NCBI GenBank assembly: GCA_016169945.1
Contig: JADLSH010000395.1
Span: 4,554,001 to 4,618,000, forward strand
Source of the DNA: Trachythela sp. YZ-2020
Taxonomy: Eukaryota > Cnidaria > Anthozoa > Malacalcyonacea > Clavulariidae
DNA length: 64,000 nt
Reading direction: 5' to 3'
The notes below the pieces were generated by a model, which ran no database searches, was not told the DNA's origin, and saw only the letters and a list, made by a program, of their open reading frames with translations. A program made the translations under genes and the position numbers. How positions within the stretch are numbered: position 1 is the stretch's first letter; the number at the start of each line of letters is the position of its first letter. Positions 9,532 through 45,841 of the stretch are shown here, piece by piece.

Positions 9532-12500
9532 TTATTATTATTATTATTATTAAACACTGTATGTTCCCCAAAGGGCTTTTCAACATACACTTACAAATAA
9601 ATTAATTAAACTATACTATCAAAATCTATATAAAACTATTATAAATCTGATGATTTAAAATTTAAAAGATGTTCTTTTAGTTTTTTCTTAAAACCTTTAA
9701 GTTCTGAAATGTTTTTTAGATCATCGTCTAGTTCGTTCCATATTTTAACTGCACGGTAATAAAAAGTTCTCTGTCCAGTAGCTTTTTTATAACTTGGAAT
9801 GTCTAAATTGTGATTATTTCTAGTTTGACAGTTATGGATGTCAGATCGTTTTATGAATTTCTTTGTGAGATAGCTTGGCGCAAGGTTGTTAAGGCATTTG
9901 TAAGCCATCACCGCGTCTTTATAAATGAGTAAATTATCGATAGTTAACCATTTGAGTTGTTGAAAACCTGGTGTCACATGATCAAATTTTTTAATATTCG
10001 TAATAATTCGGCATGCAAAGTTTTGGACTGTTTGCAATTTCTTCAAATTTCTGGATGAAGTATTGGCCCATACATTAGAACAATATAACAGCTTGTTTAT
10101 TACCAGTGCTTCAATAAGTAATGATAACGTTTCTTTATCAAAGCTCTCCTTTACTCTGTTGATTTGGCATAATCTATTAATGCACGTAGATGATAGTTTA
10201 GAGATATGTTCATCATAAGAAAGATGTAAGTCTAGATGCATACCCAGATCTTTAGCAACTGGTACTGGCCTAAGAGTTCACCGAGAAATTTCAGACTAAT
10301 TGTTGTTGGTAAATTCTGTAACATTGATCGTGTTCCTACCAAGAGGAATTTAGTCTTGTTGGGATTTATTAACAATTGATGTTCCAGGCACCATTTTGCG
10401 GTGTTATGCAAATCATTTTCTAATTTAAGGATTGCCTGTTGTATGTCTTCGACTAGAAATGCAAGGTGGAGTTTTGAATCATCAACGTAAGAGTCTAGAT
10501 CACTTGAGATCGTTATAGCAGGTAGATCGTTGACATAAATTCCAAACAAAAATGGTGACAGAATGGAGCCTTGAGGCACTCCATGAGTTAGTGCTATGAC
10601 TGGAGAAATGGTTGACCTTATCCGTACATATTGTGTTCTGCCCGATAAATAACTTTCAAACCATTTGATTGCTGGTGGTGACGCTCCTACGCATTTTAAC
10701 TTATGCAGGAGGATCTTGTGATTGATGCTGTCATAAGCTTTAGACAAGTCTAATAAAACAAGAGCTGTTACATGTTTGTTGTCCATTGCTTCCAACATCT
10801 TATCCGTAATAAAAATGTTTAAAGTTTCTGTTGAGTGGTGTTTCCTATTTCCATTTTGATGTGGTGATAAGCGTTGGTTACCTGTTATATATGACCCAAA
10901 TTGATCAAGTGCAACTCTTTCACAGACCTTTGATAAAACCTCTAAAAGGAGAGGGGTCGATTGTTGGATGGAGTCTCATGATCGCCATCTTTATGTAAAG
11001 GTATCACCTCCGATAATTTCCATAAGTCAGGAAACACACCTGACTGAAAGGAACAGTTAATTATGTTCGTGAGAGGTCCCAAGATGACGGGTAAACAATC
11101 TTTGACGACACCCATGCTTAACTTGTCAGGCCCCGGTGATTTGTTTCTAGGCATATCTGTAATAATTCGTCGAATTTTTGAACAAGTAACAGGTTCAAAA
11201 TTAAACTGTTCTTCCATAGGATAGGATACGTCGTTCAACAGGGGGTCAGATAGCACAATATTATTTTTGTTTGCTAGGTCTAAAGCTGCGGTGGCAGTGA
11301 TTTTACCGACTGAAGTAAAATATTTGTTAAAGTCTTCAACAACCGTCTTGAGTTCTTTCGTATAAAAGTGTTTTCCTTCTCTTTCACAGGTATCGAATTG
11401 TTTATTATTTTCCAAAGTGAACCTGAATTGTTCTTGTTAGCTTTAACTTCATCGGATAAATGATTTATTGATGACTCCTTCAGTATAACTTTAACTTTAT
11501 TACGAGATTCTCTGTACTTTTCCCAATCCCTCTTACAACGTGATTTTAAAAATCTCTGATGTAATTTGTCTCGAGTTGTCATAAGTTCTTTCGTGTCTGG
11601 CGTAACGAATGTGTTAGTACGGCTCCTAATTTTGATTGTTTTAATTGGTGCGTGGAGGTTTAATGTTGATTGAATCGTTTCCTTAAGTGCTTTAGTTTTG
11701 CGTTTACATCTGCTTCGGTAAATATCGATAACAAACAATCAGATTTCGTAGCCAGATCAGTGGAAAATACTGTAGGATCATAATTTCTGTAACTTCTCAC
11801 CGTGATATACGTAGGGGGTATCTTTGGGACCTTCAGTTTCGTTATTACATAAATTGGAAAATGATCGCTGATTGAGGAATGTACAACTCCACTTTCGAGG
11901 ATTGCGGCTTCTGTAGAAACTAATATAATATCAATAAGCGATTGCGACGTGTCTGTAATCCTTGTTGGATCCTTTATTATTTGCTTGAGATTTACATCAT
12001 CACAAAGTTCTGTAATAACTCTTTTTTCAGGGCCCTCTTTCAATAAGTTACAGTTCAAATCACCAAGAATAAAAATTGGTTTGTTCATAGTGAGTGCCTG
12101 TATATAATTTGGTCTGAGATCGTCCTGAATACAATTAAGCGGGCTATCAGGTGGTCTATAGGTCACGCATATTATTATTGTCTTCATCTTCTTATTTTGA
12201 AGCTTAATCCAGAGTTGTTGGAAGTTTGACTCTGATGTTTGTGTCAAGTCGTTGAATATAGTTGCTTTCATAGTTTTTTTGACATATGCACAGACTCCAC
12301 CGCCTTTTTTATGTAGTCTATCAAGTCTGTAACATTTATAATCATCAATTGCGATTTCTCCATTTGTAACTGTACTATTTAACCATGTTTCGGACATTGT
12401 AAGGACATCTATTTCGTGTAATTTTATCAGCTCCTTAGTTTCCATAAAATGCGACGTGTTTCTCAAAGATCTTATATTCAGGTGGGCAATCTTGAGTTTA

Positions 12501-12770
12501 TGGGAAACTTTATCTGCGTGGGGTCTAGTTTGAGCAGGCTGGGGGTTTAAATTAATACTAGTTTGTATAGGAATTTGAATAAGGTTATAATTATGAGCTC
12601 GCCTTCCGTTAAAATTTTGCACTGCTACATCTAATAATGAAACCGGTAAAATAGCATTTTGTCTCTCGTCAATTTCTGTGACAGACGAGGTTTCGGTTTC
12701 CGGATACGTGCTTTGCGAAAAAATTAGTGCTTTGCGAAAAAATTCTTCACATTCTTCATGTCTCCTACAG
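9532..12770 (-). mobile_element. Near full-length CR1/L2-like non-LTR retrotransposon, frameshifted
   Basis: On the minus strand, 12622-11660 encodes an apurinic endonuclease-like domain with IAHLNIRSLRN, SETWLN, TYRPPDSP, LGDLNCN and SISDHFPI. After a frameshift, 11738-11280 is the linker; another frame (11415-10942) starts the RT with KSPGPDK. 10940-10232 continues with LDLSKAYDSINH, THGVPQGSILSPFLFGIYVN and the catalytic YVDD. 10241-9639 is the thumb and C-terminal region with KIWNELDDDL. At least three frame breaks make it inactive. The 3' end is a hairpin-forming AAAGGGCTTTTC region followed on the sense strand by a (TAA)n tail (9532-9551), a 3' microsatellite typical of such LINEs. The 5' boundary is uncertain. 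Confidence 0.9.
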
Positions 12771-13585
12771 ACCTATGTAGCTCGCTTGTTATAGGTGGCT
12801 TTCACCAGGTGGGATCGGAACACAACACATGCCACATTTTGCATGGTGCTCAACTAAAAAAGAACAGTTATCGGGGTGACTAAGTTGTTCACCATATGTA
12901 TTGACCTTGTGTTTGATGGCAATTGGCAATACGTGTAATGGGAACATTTAAGTTGATGAAAAAAATGTGTAGCACCATTTCAAACGCTTTATACTGAAAC
13001 CGACCTTATACAGACTACTTTTTAGATTGAATTTTTGCATACATGGACAAGAACATAGTCTCAGTCTCATTACTGTAAGTTGAAAGCGATCCTAAATTAG
13101 AAACTGGAAATAGTTATGACGTGTGTAAAAGGCGACGCGCGGCTTATATCAAAGGTCTGTTTCTAAACACCGGAAAGTACTCTACGGGGTTTCTCTAGGG
13201 TCAAATTCCCGCCTGAGACTGCAGTCATTTGGAACATTATAAAACATAATATTCACGAAAATATTGCTTCGTCTATCACTCCACATCAGACAAACAAAAC
13301 ATTACATTTATCAAAGATTTATCACAAAAAACACCTACGTTTTGGCGAGATGAAGAATTAGTGTTATGGAAAGGAATTGTGGCTATTCATTTGATTGCTT
13401 CGTTTATGTTTCTTTACGGTTTTTCCAATGGAAATAAGGTGTCAAACCGCTGTTTGTGTCGGACGCTCGTGCCTGCCACAACAGTGCATTGACACTGAAC
13501 TAGAAGCGCTGTCTTCAAAGTTTTATATAAAACTGCTAGCTTCGTTGAAGGAACAATGCCTGGAAAGTAGGTTTAGGTAGTTATA
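12771..13585 (+). other. Putative MAST 5' leader region with an upstream ORF
   Basis: No protein-coding exon is recognised. An ORF at 13395-13580 (61 codons) ends with TAG five bases before the chosen MAST start at 13586, so if transcribed it is an upstream ORF. About 13095-13195 is a diverged copy of sequence at 16395-16480 (shared GGCTTATATCAAAGG and ACACCGGAA words). No TATA or other promoter motif can be assigned. Confidence 0.4.
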
Positions 13586-38195
<24,610 letters not shown>

Positions 38196-38745
38196 GAAAT
38201 TGTACATTGTGTGAATCAGTATAAGGTTAAAGGATGCACATACAGCCGCACAGCAAATATGATCACGTGGTGCAGGAGTGTACAAAACGTCGTGTTAATG
38301 TTACACGTACCAAGTCGAAAATCTAAGTACAGTAAATTATACATTTTGTGAATCAGTATATGTTCAAAGGATGCACATGAAGCCACACAGCAATATAATC
38401 GAGTTGTGCAAGAAGTAGAAAAGAAAATGTCAAGGATGTATAAAGCATCGTGTTAATATCGTACAGTGTTTGCAATTAACTTTGAAATTGCGGAAAACAT
38501 ATTATATATAAATAACTTGGTAGGAAATGTATGATACAATTTATGGTCAAGAAATGCACAGCAATAGGACCAAAGGTGGAAGAACAACTAGGCAAGAGTA
38601 TACCACATCGTATTAATGTTGCACAATACAATTAGTTTTGTTGGGAAACTTGGAGAATTCCGAATTGTATGACACAGCTCAAGATGTGGAACATCGCGCA
38701 AGAAGCAACGGGTTCATCCAACGTGATTAAAGTTTATTAACGGGT
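38196..38745 (+). repeat. MAST 3' UTR with about three diverged 130-190 bp repeats
   Basis: After the stop codon, three blocks beginning near 38198, 38332 and 38527 share the order TTGTGAATCAGTATA or equivalent, AAAGGATGCACAT, CACAGCAATA, a purine-rich middle and CATCGTGTTAATGTT; a fourth decayed block may follow near 38650. Candidate poly(A) signals (ATTAAAGTTTATTAA) lie at about 38727. Confidence 0.62.
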
Positions 38746-39024
38746 TAAAAAATTGACGATATATATGTGCATCGGTGCAGTAATTGTGGTGTGAAGCAAC
38801 TCGTGTTCCATATAGTAGAATTCCATATAGTAGTATAAAATATAACCTGTTCTGCCATGCAAAGACTGCCCTTTTCAACAACAACATCGTCGCCCTGGCG
38901 TGAAGCGAGACGAGCGTTCTTGGTAGTGAAACGAGCATTCTTTTCGCAACAATCAACATGCACGATTACTGCGACTGCTTGCGTCGAATTAGAATACACG
39001 TGTGAATTGACAACTTTAGAAAAG

Positions 39025-39153
39025 AGTTAGAGACTTGGGATAGCAATGAAAGTGCATGGTGCATCTTGGGATTGTTACAGGGGGTAACATACCGAATAAA
39101 TGAACAGTTTATCCCCTGTAACGATCCCATAATGCATCGCTAACTCCGGTCTC
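39025..39153. mobile_element. Fold-back MITE-like element
   Basis: AGTTAGAGACTTGGGATAGC..GCATCTTGGGATTGTTACAGG on the left mirrors CCTGTAACGATCCCATAATG..GCTAACTCCGGTCTCT on the right. A 24-bp loop separates the arms. Confidence 0.75.
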
Positions 39154-40087
39154 TTGCTCTTTTTTTCGTGAGTTTATTTATTATACGATGCAACACGTGG
39201 TGTGAGTTTGTAAGATCAGGATTGGGCGCAAAATGCCAGCAAGTTCATTAAATTTACTGTTGTATTCTGCACCTGTTATTACTGTTCAAAATTTTCTGCG
39301 CTTATATATATCAATGTTTAAACTATAATAATTATAAATAGATGTATAACAACGAAAATATTTATTACATATTAAAGTATGATTGCATATTAAATTTATT
39401 CTGTGTCCGTGGTATTTTATTATTTATTACATGCAAGGTTAGGAAGAATCATATTAAAGTAGGAAATATGCAGCTGCATTTCTGTTGTTATTATTTAAGA
39501 AATATATGCACTCTTTTTGGTCTCAGAAAAATGTTCTTTGATGAACGTCTAAAACAAGCAATGAGGAGGAGCATTGTCATATGCGTTCCTCCTGTTGTGT
39601 CCAAGCACGATATACTGATTAAAACCGTCGCTAAGAGTTCAAAGAAACTATTATGAGCGACAGAAATTTATTCATTCATTTACTCAATCTGTTTGTCACG
39701 TACGATAAATTTGAATATTCTTTAAATAATATTGGCAACGGCCCTTGCTTCTTGGGTTTGTTTTGGTGTCCATGTAATTTGGACTATTTACACCAGAACG
39801 AGGTGAAGAACGCCAATATATAGTACGTGTCCATTATCAATTTCAATAACGATATGCTTCCCAACTGGCGCGTGGCATGCATGATTAAAGGATAAGATCG
39901 TAGTATTACAGTGGATCAACCTTATTAACGAGAGATTATAACCACTTAGATTTTGTTTATATCGTTCTATTTAAGAATTAGAATTGTAAACAATCTGCTA
40001 TCCTCTAAAGTCGTGTTGCTTGATTATATTCTGTTGGATTTCTTTATTGTTGCATGTTAGACATTGATTGCATACACGTCACAGAAT

Positions 40088-40219
40088 TAGCCTCCTCCGC
40101 AGGTAACTCTTCGTAAGACAGCTCCAATTATCCCTCACTATCCACTGTTACTCCCTCATGCCTATGAAATTATTGCGTAATTCTTCCGTTTTCCACCAAG
40201 TTGCCTGCGGAGGAGGCTA
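40088..40219. mobile_element. Mutator-like MITE with 9-bp target duplication
   Basis: TAGCCTCCTCCGCAGGTAA (40088-40106) and its inverse TTGCCTGCGGAGGAGGCTA (40201-40219) bound a 132-bp element flanked by identical TCACAGAAT duplications (40079-40087 and 40220-40228). A 9-bp duplication fits the Mutator superfamily. GTGGAGGAGGCTAG near 58600 is a related end. Confidence 0.85.
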
Positions 40220-40760
40220 TCACAGAATGAGAAGAACCAGTTTAAATTGCATGCACGAACCCGAAAATAACATATTAATTTGCGTCATAAGAATCTAAAA
40301 TGATTGCACCTTTTTGGAAACACACGTTTCTACTCGGTATATAGTACTGTATTTTCAAGGCTGCGGCCTATATTCTATTTCAGGAGATGGTGCACACCCA
40401 GTTTTAGTCCTATATACTGGCCTAGTTAAAGCAATGCACGTTTCCACGCGGCATTATCACGACATGTGCTTTATTTCATCAGGGCTTGGGAAACATTTCA
40501 TCACTGAATCTAGACGGGATCATATAAACAGGTCTTTAGTATTTATATACCTCTATTTCTCTAACTTTAGAACTACGGACGAAAACGTAATATGCTCAAA
40601 TACAACAATTAAGTTTCTCTAATTGAGTCGGACGTTGGGATCAATCTTCTCGATACCAATTCATTCGTTCGGTACATGCGTGTGATACTAGGCCTTTATA
40701 TTTCTCATCAATGACAATGTGAATATTTCTAATTCAAAGAACTAATGAAGTCAGGCATGG

Positions 40761-41672
40761 TCAGAAGCCAGGTTGATTATCCTCATCACTAAGACTTTCG
40801 TCACTTCTAACTGAATTCATGTTATCTATAGGAAAACTTGTTTTTAGCTCCACAATTTCATCTTCGGTAATCTTATCCAGAGGGGGCAGAAAGTGCGGTT
40901 TTCTCTGCATGACATTTGCCCTGTCCCTGGACTCTTTATATGCACGAATATCCATCAAGTCACAAATGGGAATTCTTGGAACTTCCAAGTGGATATGATC
41001 ACGAGCGAAATCCTTTTCTTCAATTGAGATATGTTTTTGTAATGTAGATGTTTGAGTGCCTTTACTAATTCTCTTTATATCTGTTTCTCTCCGTACTGTA
41101 ATAGGTCCGTCATTTGTATAAAGAGAAGTCACTATTTTGGGTAACTTGCACGGGACAGCCTGCTTCGCCTTTGTTCCCTCGGGCAAAGCCTTTCGTTGTT
41201 CTTTCTTATCATACAGAAATGTTTCCTCATTGTCGTCAATGCCTTTTAGTTTGTTTTGATGTAATCTGATAGGGGCCAAACGTCGTTGATGGCTTTGCTT
41301 TTTAGCCCAAGACTTTCTACAGGTAACAAAGTTTGAAGAGCAATCGCTGAAAGGTCGTATAGTCACAATGTTCTCGTCACAAAGAAATCGTTCGGCTTTA
41401 TATGGACGTCTTTTCTTCTGATATTCTCCTGTCATTCTTTTCATCTTTTCTTGCCGTACCGTTTCAACACTTTGTCTCAGCTTATGTAATTCTGAACGGA
41501 GTGTCTCAGTCTCTTCACTCAAACGTTTGTTCGTGCGTTTGAATGATTCACTTATGTTCTCAAGAGTTCGTCTTAAATTGTTTTCAGTGTGCACGTATTT
41601 CGCCTTTTCTACTTTACTCTGTCCTCTGACAACAGCGCCTTCGCTTGGATACACTGAACGCTGTCTGTTCAT
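40761..41672 (-). CDS. Intronless orphan protein, N-terminal coiled coil (303 aa)
   Basis: A single uninterrupted frame from ATG at 41672 to TGA at 40761. Residues about 35-80 (ENISESFKRTNKRLSEETET..) form a probable coiled coil. The middle is Lys/Arg-rich with scattered Cys; an ISKGTQTSTLQKH segment and PHFLPPLDKITEDEIVELK follow, then an acidic end (SDESLSDEDNQPGF). I recognise no family. Length against a shifted AT-rich background, balanced composition and well-separated regions favour a real gene rather than chance. No signal peptide or membrane segment. KGTQTS resembles the short KGTQT segments seen in some centrosomal or ciliary coiled-coil proteins, but that is only a hint. Confidence 0.65.
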   Translation of the reverse strand: MNRQRSVYPSEGAVVRGQSKVEKAKYVHTENNLRRTLENISESFKRTNKRLSEETETLRSELHKLRQSVETVRQEKMKRMTGEYQKKRRPYKAERFLCDENIVTIRPFSDCSSNFVTCRKSWAKKQSHQRRLAPIRLHQNKLKGIDDNEETFLYDKKEQRKALPEGTKAKQAVPCKLPKIVTSLYTNDGPITVRRETDIKRISKGTQTSTLQKHISIEEKDFARDHIHLEVPRIPICDLMDIRAYKESRDRANVMQRKPHFLPPLDKITEDEIVELKTSFPIDNMNSVRSDESLSDEDNQPGF

Positions 41673-41699
41673 TCCAGTTTTACTGTTGCAGTCTGCAAC

Positions 41700-42600
41700 C
41701 TCGTATTAATAGATCATATGGCTCACCAGATGCAAAAATGTCACGTGTAGGGTTGCTTAAATTGCATCTAAAATATGAACTGCAAACGTACTACAAATTT
41801 GAGTGAATTAAGCAATAAGCATTGTCATTTGTCTGGCCGTATGAACATGAAACGTCAAGGAACTAAATTAAAGTACTGATATAGCTTGCTTTGTGATAAA
41901 CTGTCAAATGTTCTGTTAAAGCTAAGCAAACAGACTAATTGCTTTTACAATGGAGCAGACGCCGAAAACAATCGATTAAATATAGTCGGTTTGTTTTCAT
42001 AGCTTACAATGTAAATATGACAGAAGAAAGTAATAACTCTTCTCTATTAAATGGAAGTTTAGCGGATAAACAAGAGTATGAAAGGAAAAGCCTGTAGTGT
42101 TCCGCAGTGGTACTTAAATGTCGTCCGTAGGTATACCATGATGCCTGATGGTCGTGGTGGAGAAGGTATCAACCACCCTCCTGGATCCATATCGTTCCCA
42201 TTGAGTTGTTTCCAATGCGCGTGATACAATGATACAATGCTACGACGTCGAGGTTGTCATGACGTAATTATAACTAGAATCTCATTGTCAGTCTCGAGTT
42301 CACGATATTTTTCGTGTGCTCAAGCAAATTCGAGAAGTGTCCATTTTAGCATGTGATTGGCCTGTGCACAATACCTGAACACGATTAAAGATCAATTAAA
42401 GATATATTGACTTTAAAATTCCTCTATGTGTCTTTGCAATGTGGAGACAATCACAGGAGCACGATTTTGATGTCTAACCCTAACCTAGGCATTGAACACC
42501 CTAAACCTATTATTTTACTTCAGTCAGGATTAATAATTGACAAGCTTTTGGAGACGAGAGTGATCAAAATGCAGAAATCAAAATTTATTTAAACTCGGGG
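41700..42600. other. Intergenic, probable promoter region of the orphan ORF
   Basis: No gene, repeat pair or conserved motif seen. A short ORF (42407-42592) near the LINE 3' end is not supported. Confidence 0.4.
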
Positions 42601-42604
42601 TTTC

Positions 42605-44720
42605 TTCAGTGCAAGGCACTGCTTTACAAGAAAGCCGAAGTATTTAAAAAGATAATATATTTACATAAGTCAATAAAAGAACTACGCGAGCTGAGGAGGC
42701 AATGATTGCAAATGACCTTTAAACGTGTTCAAATTTTCCATGCACCTAATATTTTCTGGTAATTCGTTCCAAATTTTTGCTCCAGAAAACGCAAAGCTTC
42801 TTCTTAAAAACTCAGTTCTAGGCCTAGGTAGAACACACGTCATTTTTCGCCTTCGAAGTGAATAATTGTCATTCTCAGTGGTCTCGAAATGGTCTCGCAA
42901 ATAGGAAGGGGCCAAATTATTTAATAATTTAAATACCATAATTAATGTATGATCTTTCCGTTGATCTGACAGTGTTTTCCAATTTAGTTGGTGTCTGATA
43001 TCCACTGATCTTATATCGTAACCTTGTTTTGTTATCACTCGTGCAGCACGGTTTTGCAGCTTTTGCAATCGCGTTGAACTAGTGACAGACATATTGTCAA
43101 GAACAATGTCACAATATTCATACAAAGGTTTTATTAGCGAGTTAAAGATAGTAATAGCTGTTTTTGGGGGGACATATTCCCTAATTCTGTGCAGACCACC
43201 AATAGCCTGGCTTATTTTTTTAGAAACATGAGCGATATGCTCATCCCAGGACAGCTTTTCGTCAATTATTATGCCAAGCGATTCAGTTTTCCTTACTCTT
43301 TTAATTTGTTTTCCATTTAGAAAGATCAGTGGAACATCTCTTACTTTTTTAAGACTACTGTCAGATCCTATAAACATGAACTCAGTCTTGCTAGTATTCA
43401 GGCTCAATTTATTCGCTTTGAGCCATTCTGAAACATTTGCAAGGTCATTATTAGCTAAATTTACAATCTCTTCTAATGATGTTCCAGTAACAGTTATATT
43501 TGTATCATCAGCATACATTCTGGCTTTTGAATGCTGGAGACACTTAGGAAGATCATTTATAAATAGTAAAAACATCAAAGGTCCAAGAATTGACCCCTGA
43601 GGGACACCACAGCCAAGGAAGCGTTCGGATGATAAAAAGCCCTTGACACAGCATTTTTGTTTACGCATGCGCACACATACGATTGAAACCAGCTTAACGT
43701 TCTTGGTTGTATTCCGTATGTGCGCAATTTATGAATTAAAATATCATGATTAACTGTGTCAAAAGCTTTTGCGAGGTCCAAAAATATAACCGCGCTTAAA
43801 TTTCCTTGGTCCATGGTTTTTAGCCAATCTAACGTTGCATCAAGAAGTGCAGTGGAGGTAGAATGAAATGGCCTAAAACCGGATTGATTTACAGATATTA
43901 AGTTGTTGTCATTTAGATACGTGTATAACTGGTCGTAAATAATACGCTCAAATACTTTTGATATACAACTCAACACTGAGATAGGCCTATAGTTGTTCAC
44001 GTTATCCTTTTCTTCTTTTTTGTGTATAGCAGTAACCCGCGCTAATTTCCAATCGTCAGGAAAGGTGCTAGTTGTTACTGATTTATTAAACACCGCAGTT
44101 AACGATTTGGAAATTATTGGGGCAGCAATTTGAAGCAAGTTACTCGGGATTTGATCCATCCCAGCTGCTTTCTTGCTATCGATTTGAGAGAGCAAATGAA
44201 AGATCTTGTACTCTTCTATTGTTGCAATCTCAAAAGTAGCAGCAGTTTCACAAACAAAATCAAGATACGAAGTTGTTGATTCTGGGATTGACGAGGACAA
44301 ATCAAGGTCAATCTCAGAGAAATGTTTGTTAAGACATTCTGCTATTTCTTTTGGTTCAGAAATTAGTCTTCCATTGCATTTTAAATTAATAACATGGTCA
44401 GTTTTTGCATTTAAATTTTTATGAGTTAATTCATTTATTGAGCTCCAGATAGCTTTTGAGTTTCCAGCATTTTGCCTGAATATACGCTGATAATACGTAA
44501 TTTTAGCTTCTTTTAGTTTATTGTTACAATTATTTCTTGCGTTTGTATACATATTCCAATCTTCTATCGATTTAGATTTTATCGCTGTACATTTAATTTC
44601 AAACGATCTCGTTGGATTAATAGAGAGAGAGAGAGATATCTGTCTCAACACACATGGGCATGGCCAGGATATTAATCCCGTGAGGTCTGTAAATAGAAAA
44701 ACAATCCGTGGCTTATGCAA
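42605..44720 (-). mobile_element. 5'-truncated CR1/L2-like LINE with nearly intact reverse transcriptase
   Basis: Minus-strand frame 44640-43575 begins inside the endonuclease-RT linker (FEIKCTAIKSKSIEDWN) and carries KAAGMDQIPSNLL, NNYRPISVLSCISKVFERI, FRPFHSTSTALL and FLDLAKAFDTVNHDILIHKL. After one frame break near 43600-43670, 43674-42682 continues with GVPQGSILGPLMFLLFINDL, the catalytic YADDT, LNTSKTEFMFIG and a C-terminal KIWNELPENIR. The 3' end forms a GCAGTGCCTTGCACTG hairpin. Only one frameshift is evident in about 680 codons, so this copy is younger than the two other LINEs. The endonuclease is missing; sequence left of residue FEIKC is unrelated. Confidence 0.9.
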
Positions 44721-44853
44721 TGAAATACTATGCGAAGTAACTTTCTCGGAATACAACGTATCGTATTATTTTCCTATACTCTGAGTTTACTCTCCTCTAC
44801 CGTGAGTTTCTTCATCTTCTTCTTGTTTTGAAGATTTTTTTAAAGGTGATGTT

Positions 44854-45042
44854 AAGTCCCGATGTAAACAAACCGCGGCAAAGTCCGTTTGTTTACATTT
44901 TAAACACGCTATATTTAAAAAATTATGATTTGTTCTGGTTCGCTATGCTTTAAATAAATACAGATTCGAGTTTCTGATTTAGAAGATGTCGAATTTTAGT
45001 CGAAACAACGCGTAATTTGGGCATTGTTTACATCGCGGGACC
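44854..45042. mobile_element. MITE with AAGTCCCGATGTAAACAA-type terminal repeats
   Basis: The left end AAGTCCCGATGTAAACAA is mirrored by TTGTTTACATCGCGGGACC ending 45042. A second internal TTTGTTTACATTT lies at 44890. 189 bp, noncoding. Confidence 0.72.
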
Positions 45043-45841
45043 CTCCATAGCACATGCGCAGAATGGACTTTACATGGTCTTTAAATGGCCTTCACACCTT
45101 ACAAACTTTTTCAAACCATTATTATACCCTACTATATCGGAGACAAATGAAGTATCAACTAATCATACCACAACCTGATACAACAGTAGGCTAACGAAAT
45201 CAAATCTATTCAATTCTTAATCTTACGAACCTTATGCAGTATGAAAGTACAGAAAATCGGAAATGAAATCAGCAACACTGCAACTCAATCTTGCATGTGC
45301 ACAATACCAAATTACTAACTCGTCTACGTTTAACAAATCTAAATATAATTTAAGAAGTCTTTCTGGTCCTTTTAATAGTCGAAGTTTTTGTCATATTTTT
45401 CAGCTAATCCCTCAAGTATACAGCAATTTTATATTTGAGAAGTCACACCCCCCTGTTACCAATGGCCATTAACGCGATTTTTAGTCAATTTTGAACATTT
45501 CACGTCACATTTTCTCTGTTAACGCAAAAACGAATCAAGAGAATCATATCCCTATACTGTTGGTTTTACTCGGTCTGAAACCCATAGACGTTTCGTCCGT
45601 TAACGATAGACGATCTATTTTTCAGAAGACTTAAATCTTAATTACTTTACTCTAAAAAGAACAATATACTAATTTGAGTAAGAATATAGATTAATTAGAC
45701 TTATTGTCATTGAACGTTTTCTCTGCTCAGCAACGAAACAGTCACTCAAAAAATGTTCAATTAATCGGCTCCTGTAGTTTAAAGCGTGCAGTGCAGGTAA
45801 TTTCAGTTTTATAGCGGCTGTATTGTTTTTTACTTGGCAAG
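45043..45841. other. Upstream region of the Tctex1-family gene
   Basis: AT-rich, with no repeat or exon recognised. It should contain the promoter and leader of the gene at 45842, but no motif stands out. Confidence 0.4.

Larger units (their letters stand above)
38746..40750. other. Intergenic between MAST and orphan ORF
   Basis: Contains a fold-back (39025-39153) and a Mutator-like MITE (40088-40219), listed separately. A 104-codon + strand ORF (39342-39656) is Lys/Asn/Ile-rich without motifs and is not called. No other gene is supported. Confidence 0.45.

Noticed and set aside
13395..13580. 61-codon ORF directly upstream of the MAST start as a longer N-terminus
   Set aside because: It ends in TAG five bases before the ATG at 13586 and is in a different frame; at most an upstream ORF.
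39342..39656. 104-codon + strand ORF after MAST
   Set aside because: Low-complexity AT-driven composition, no motif, no conservation visible.
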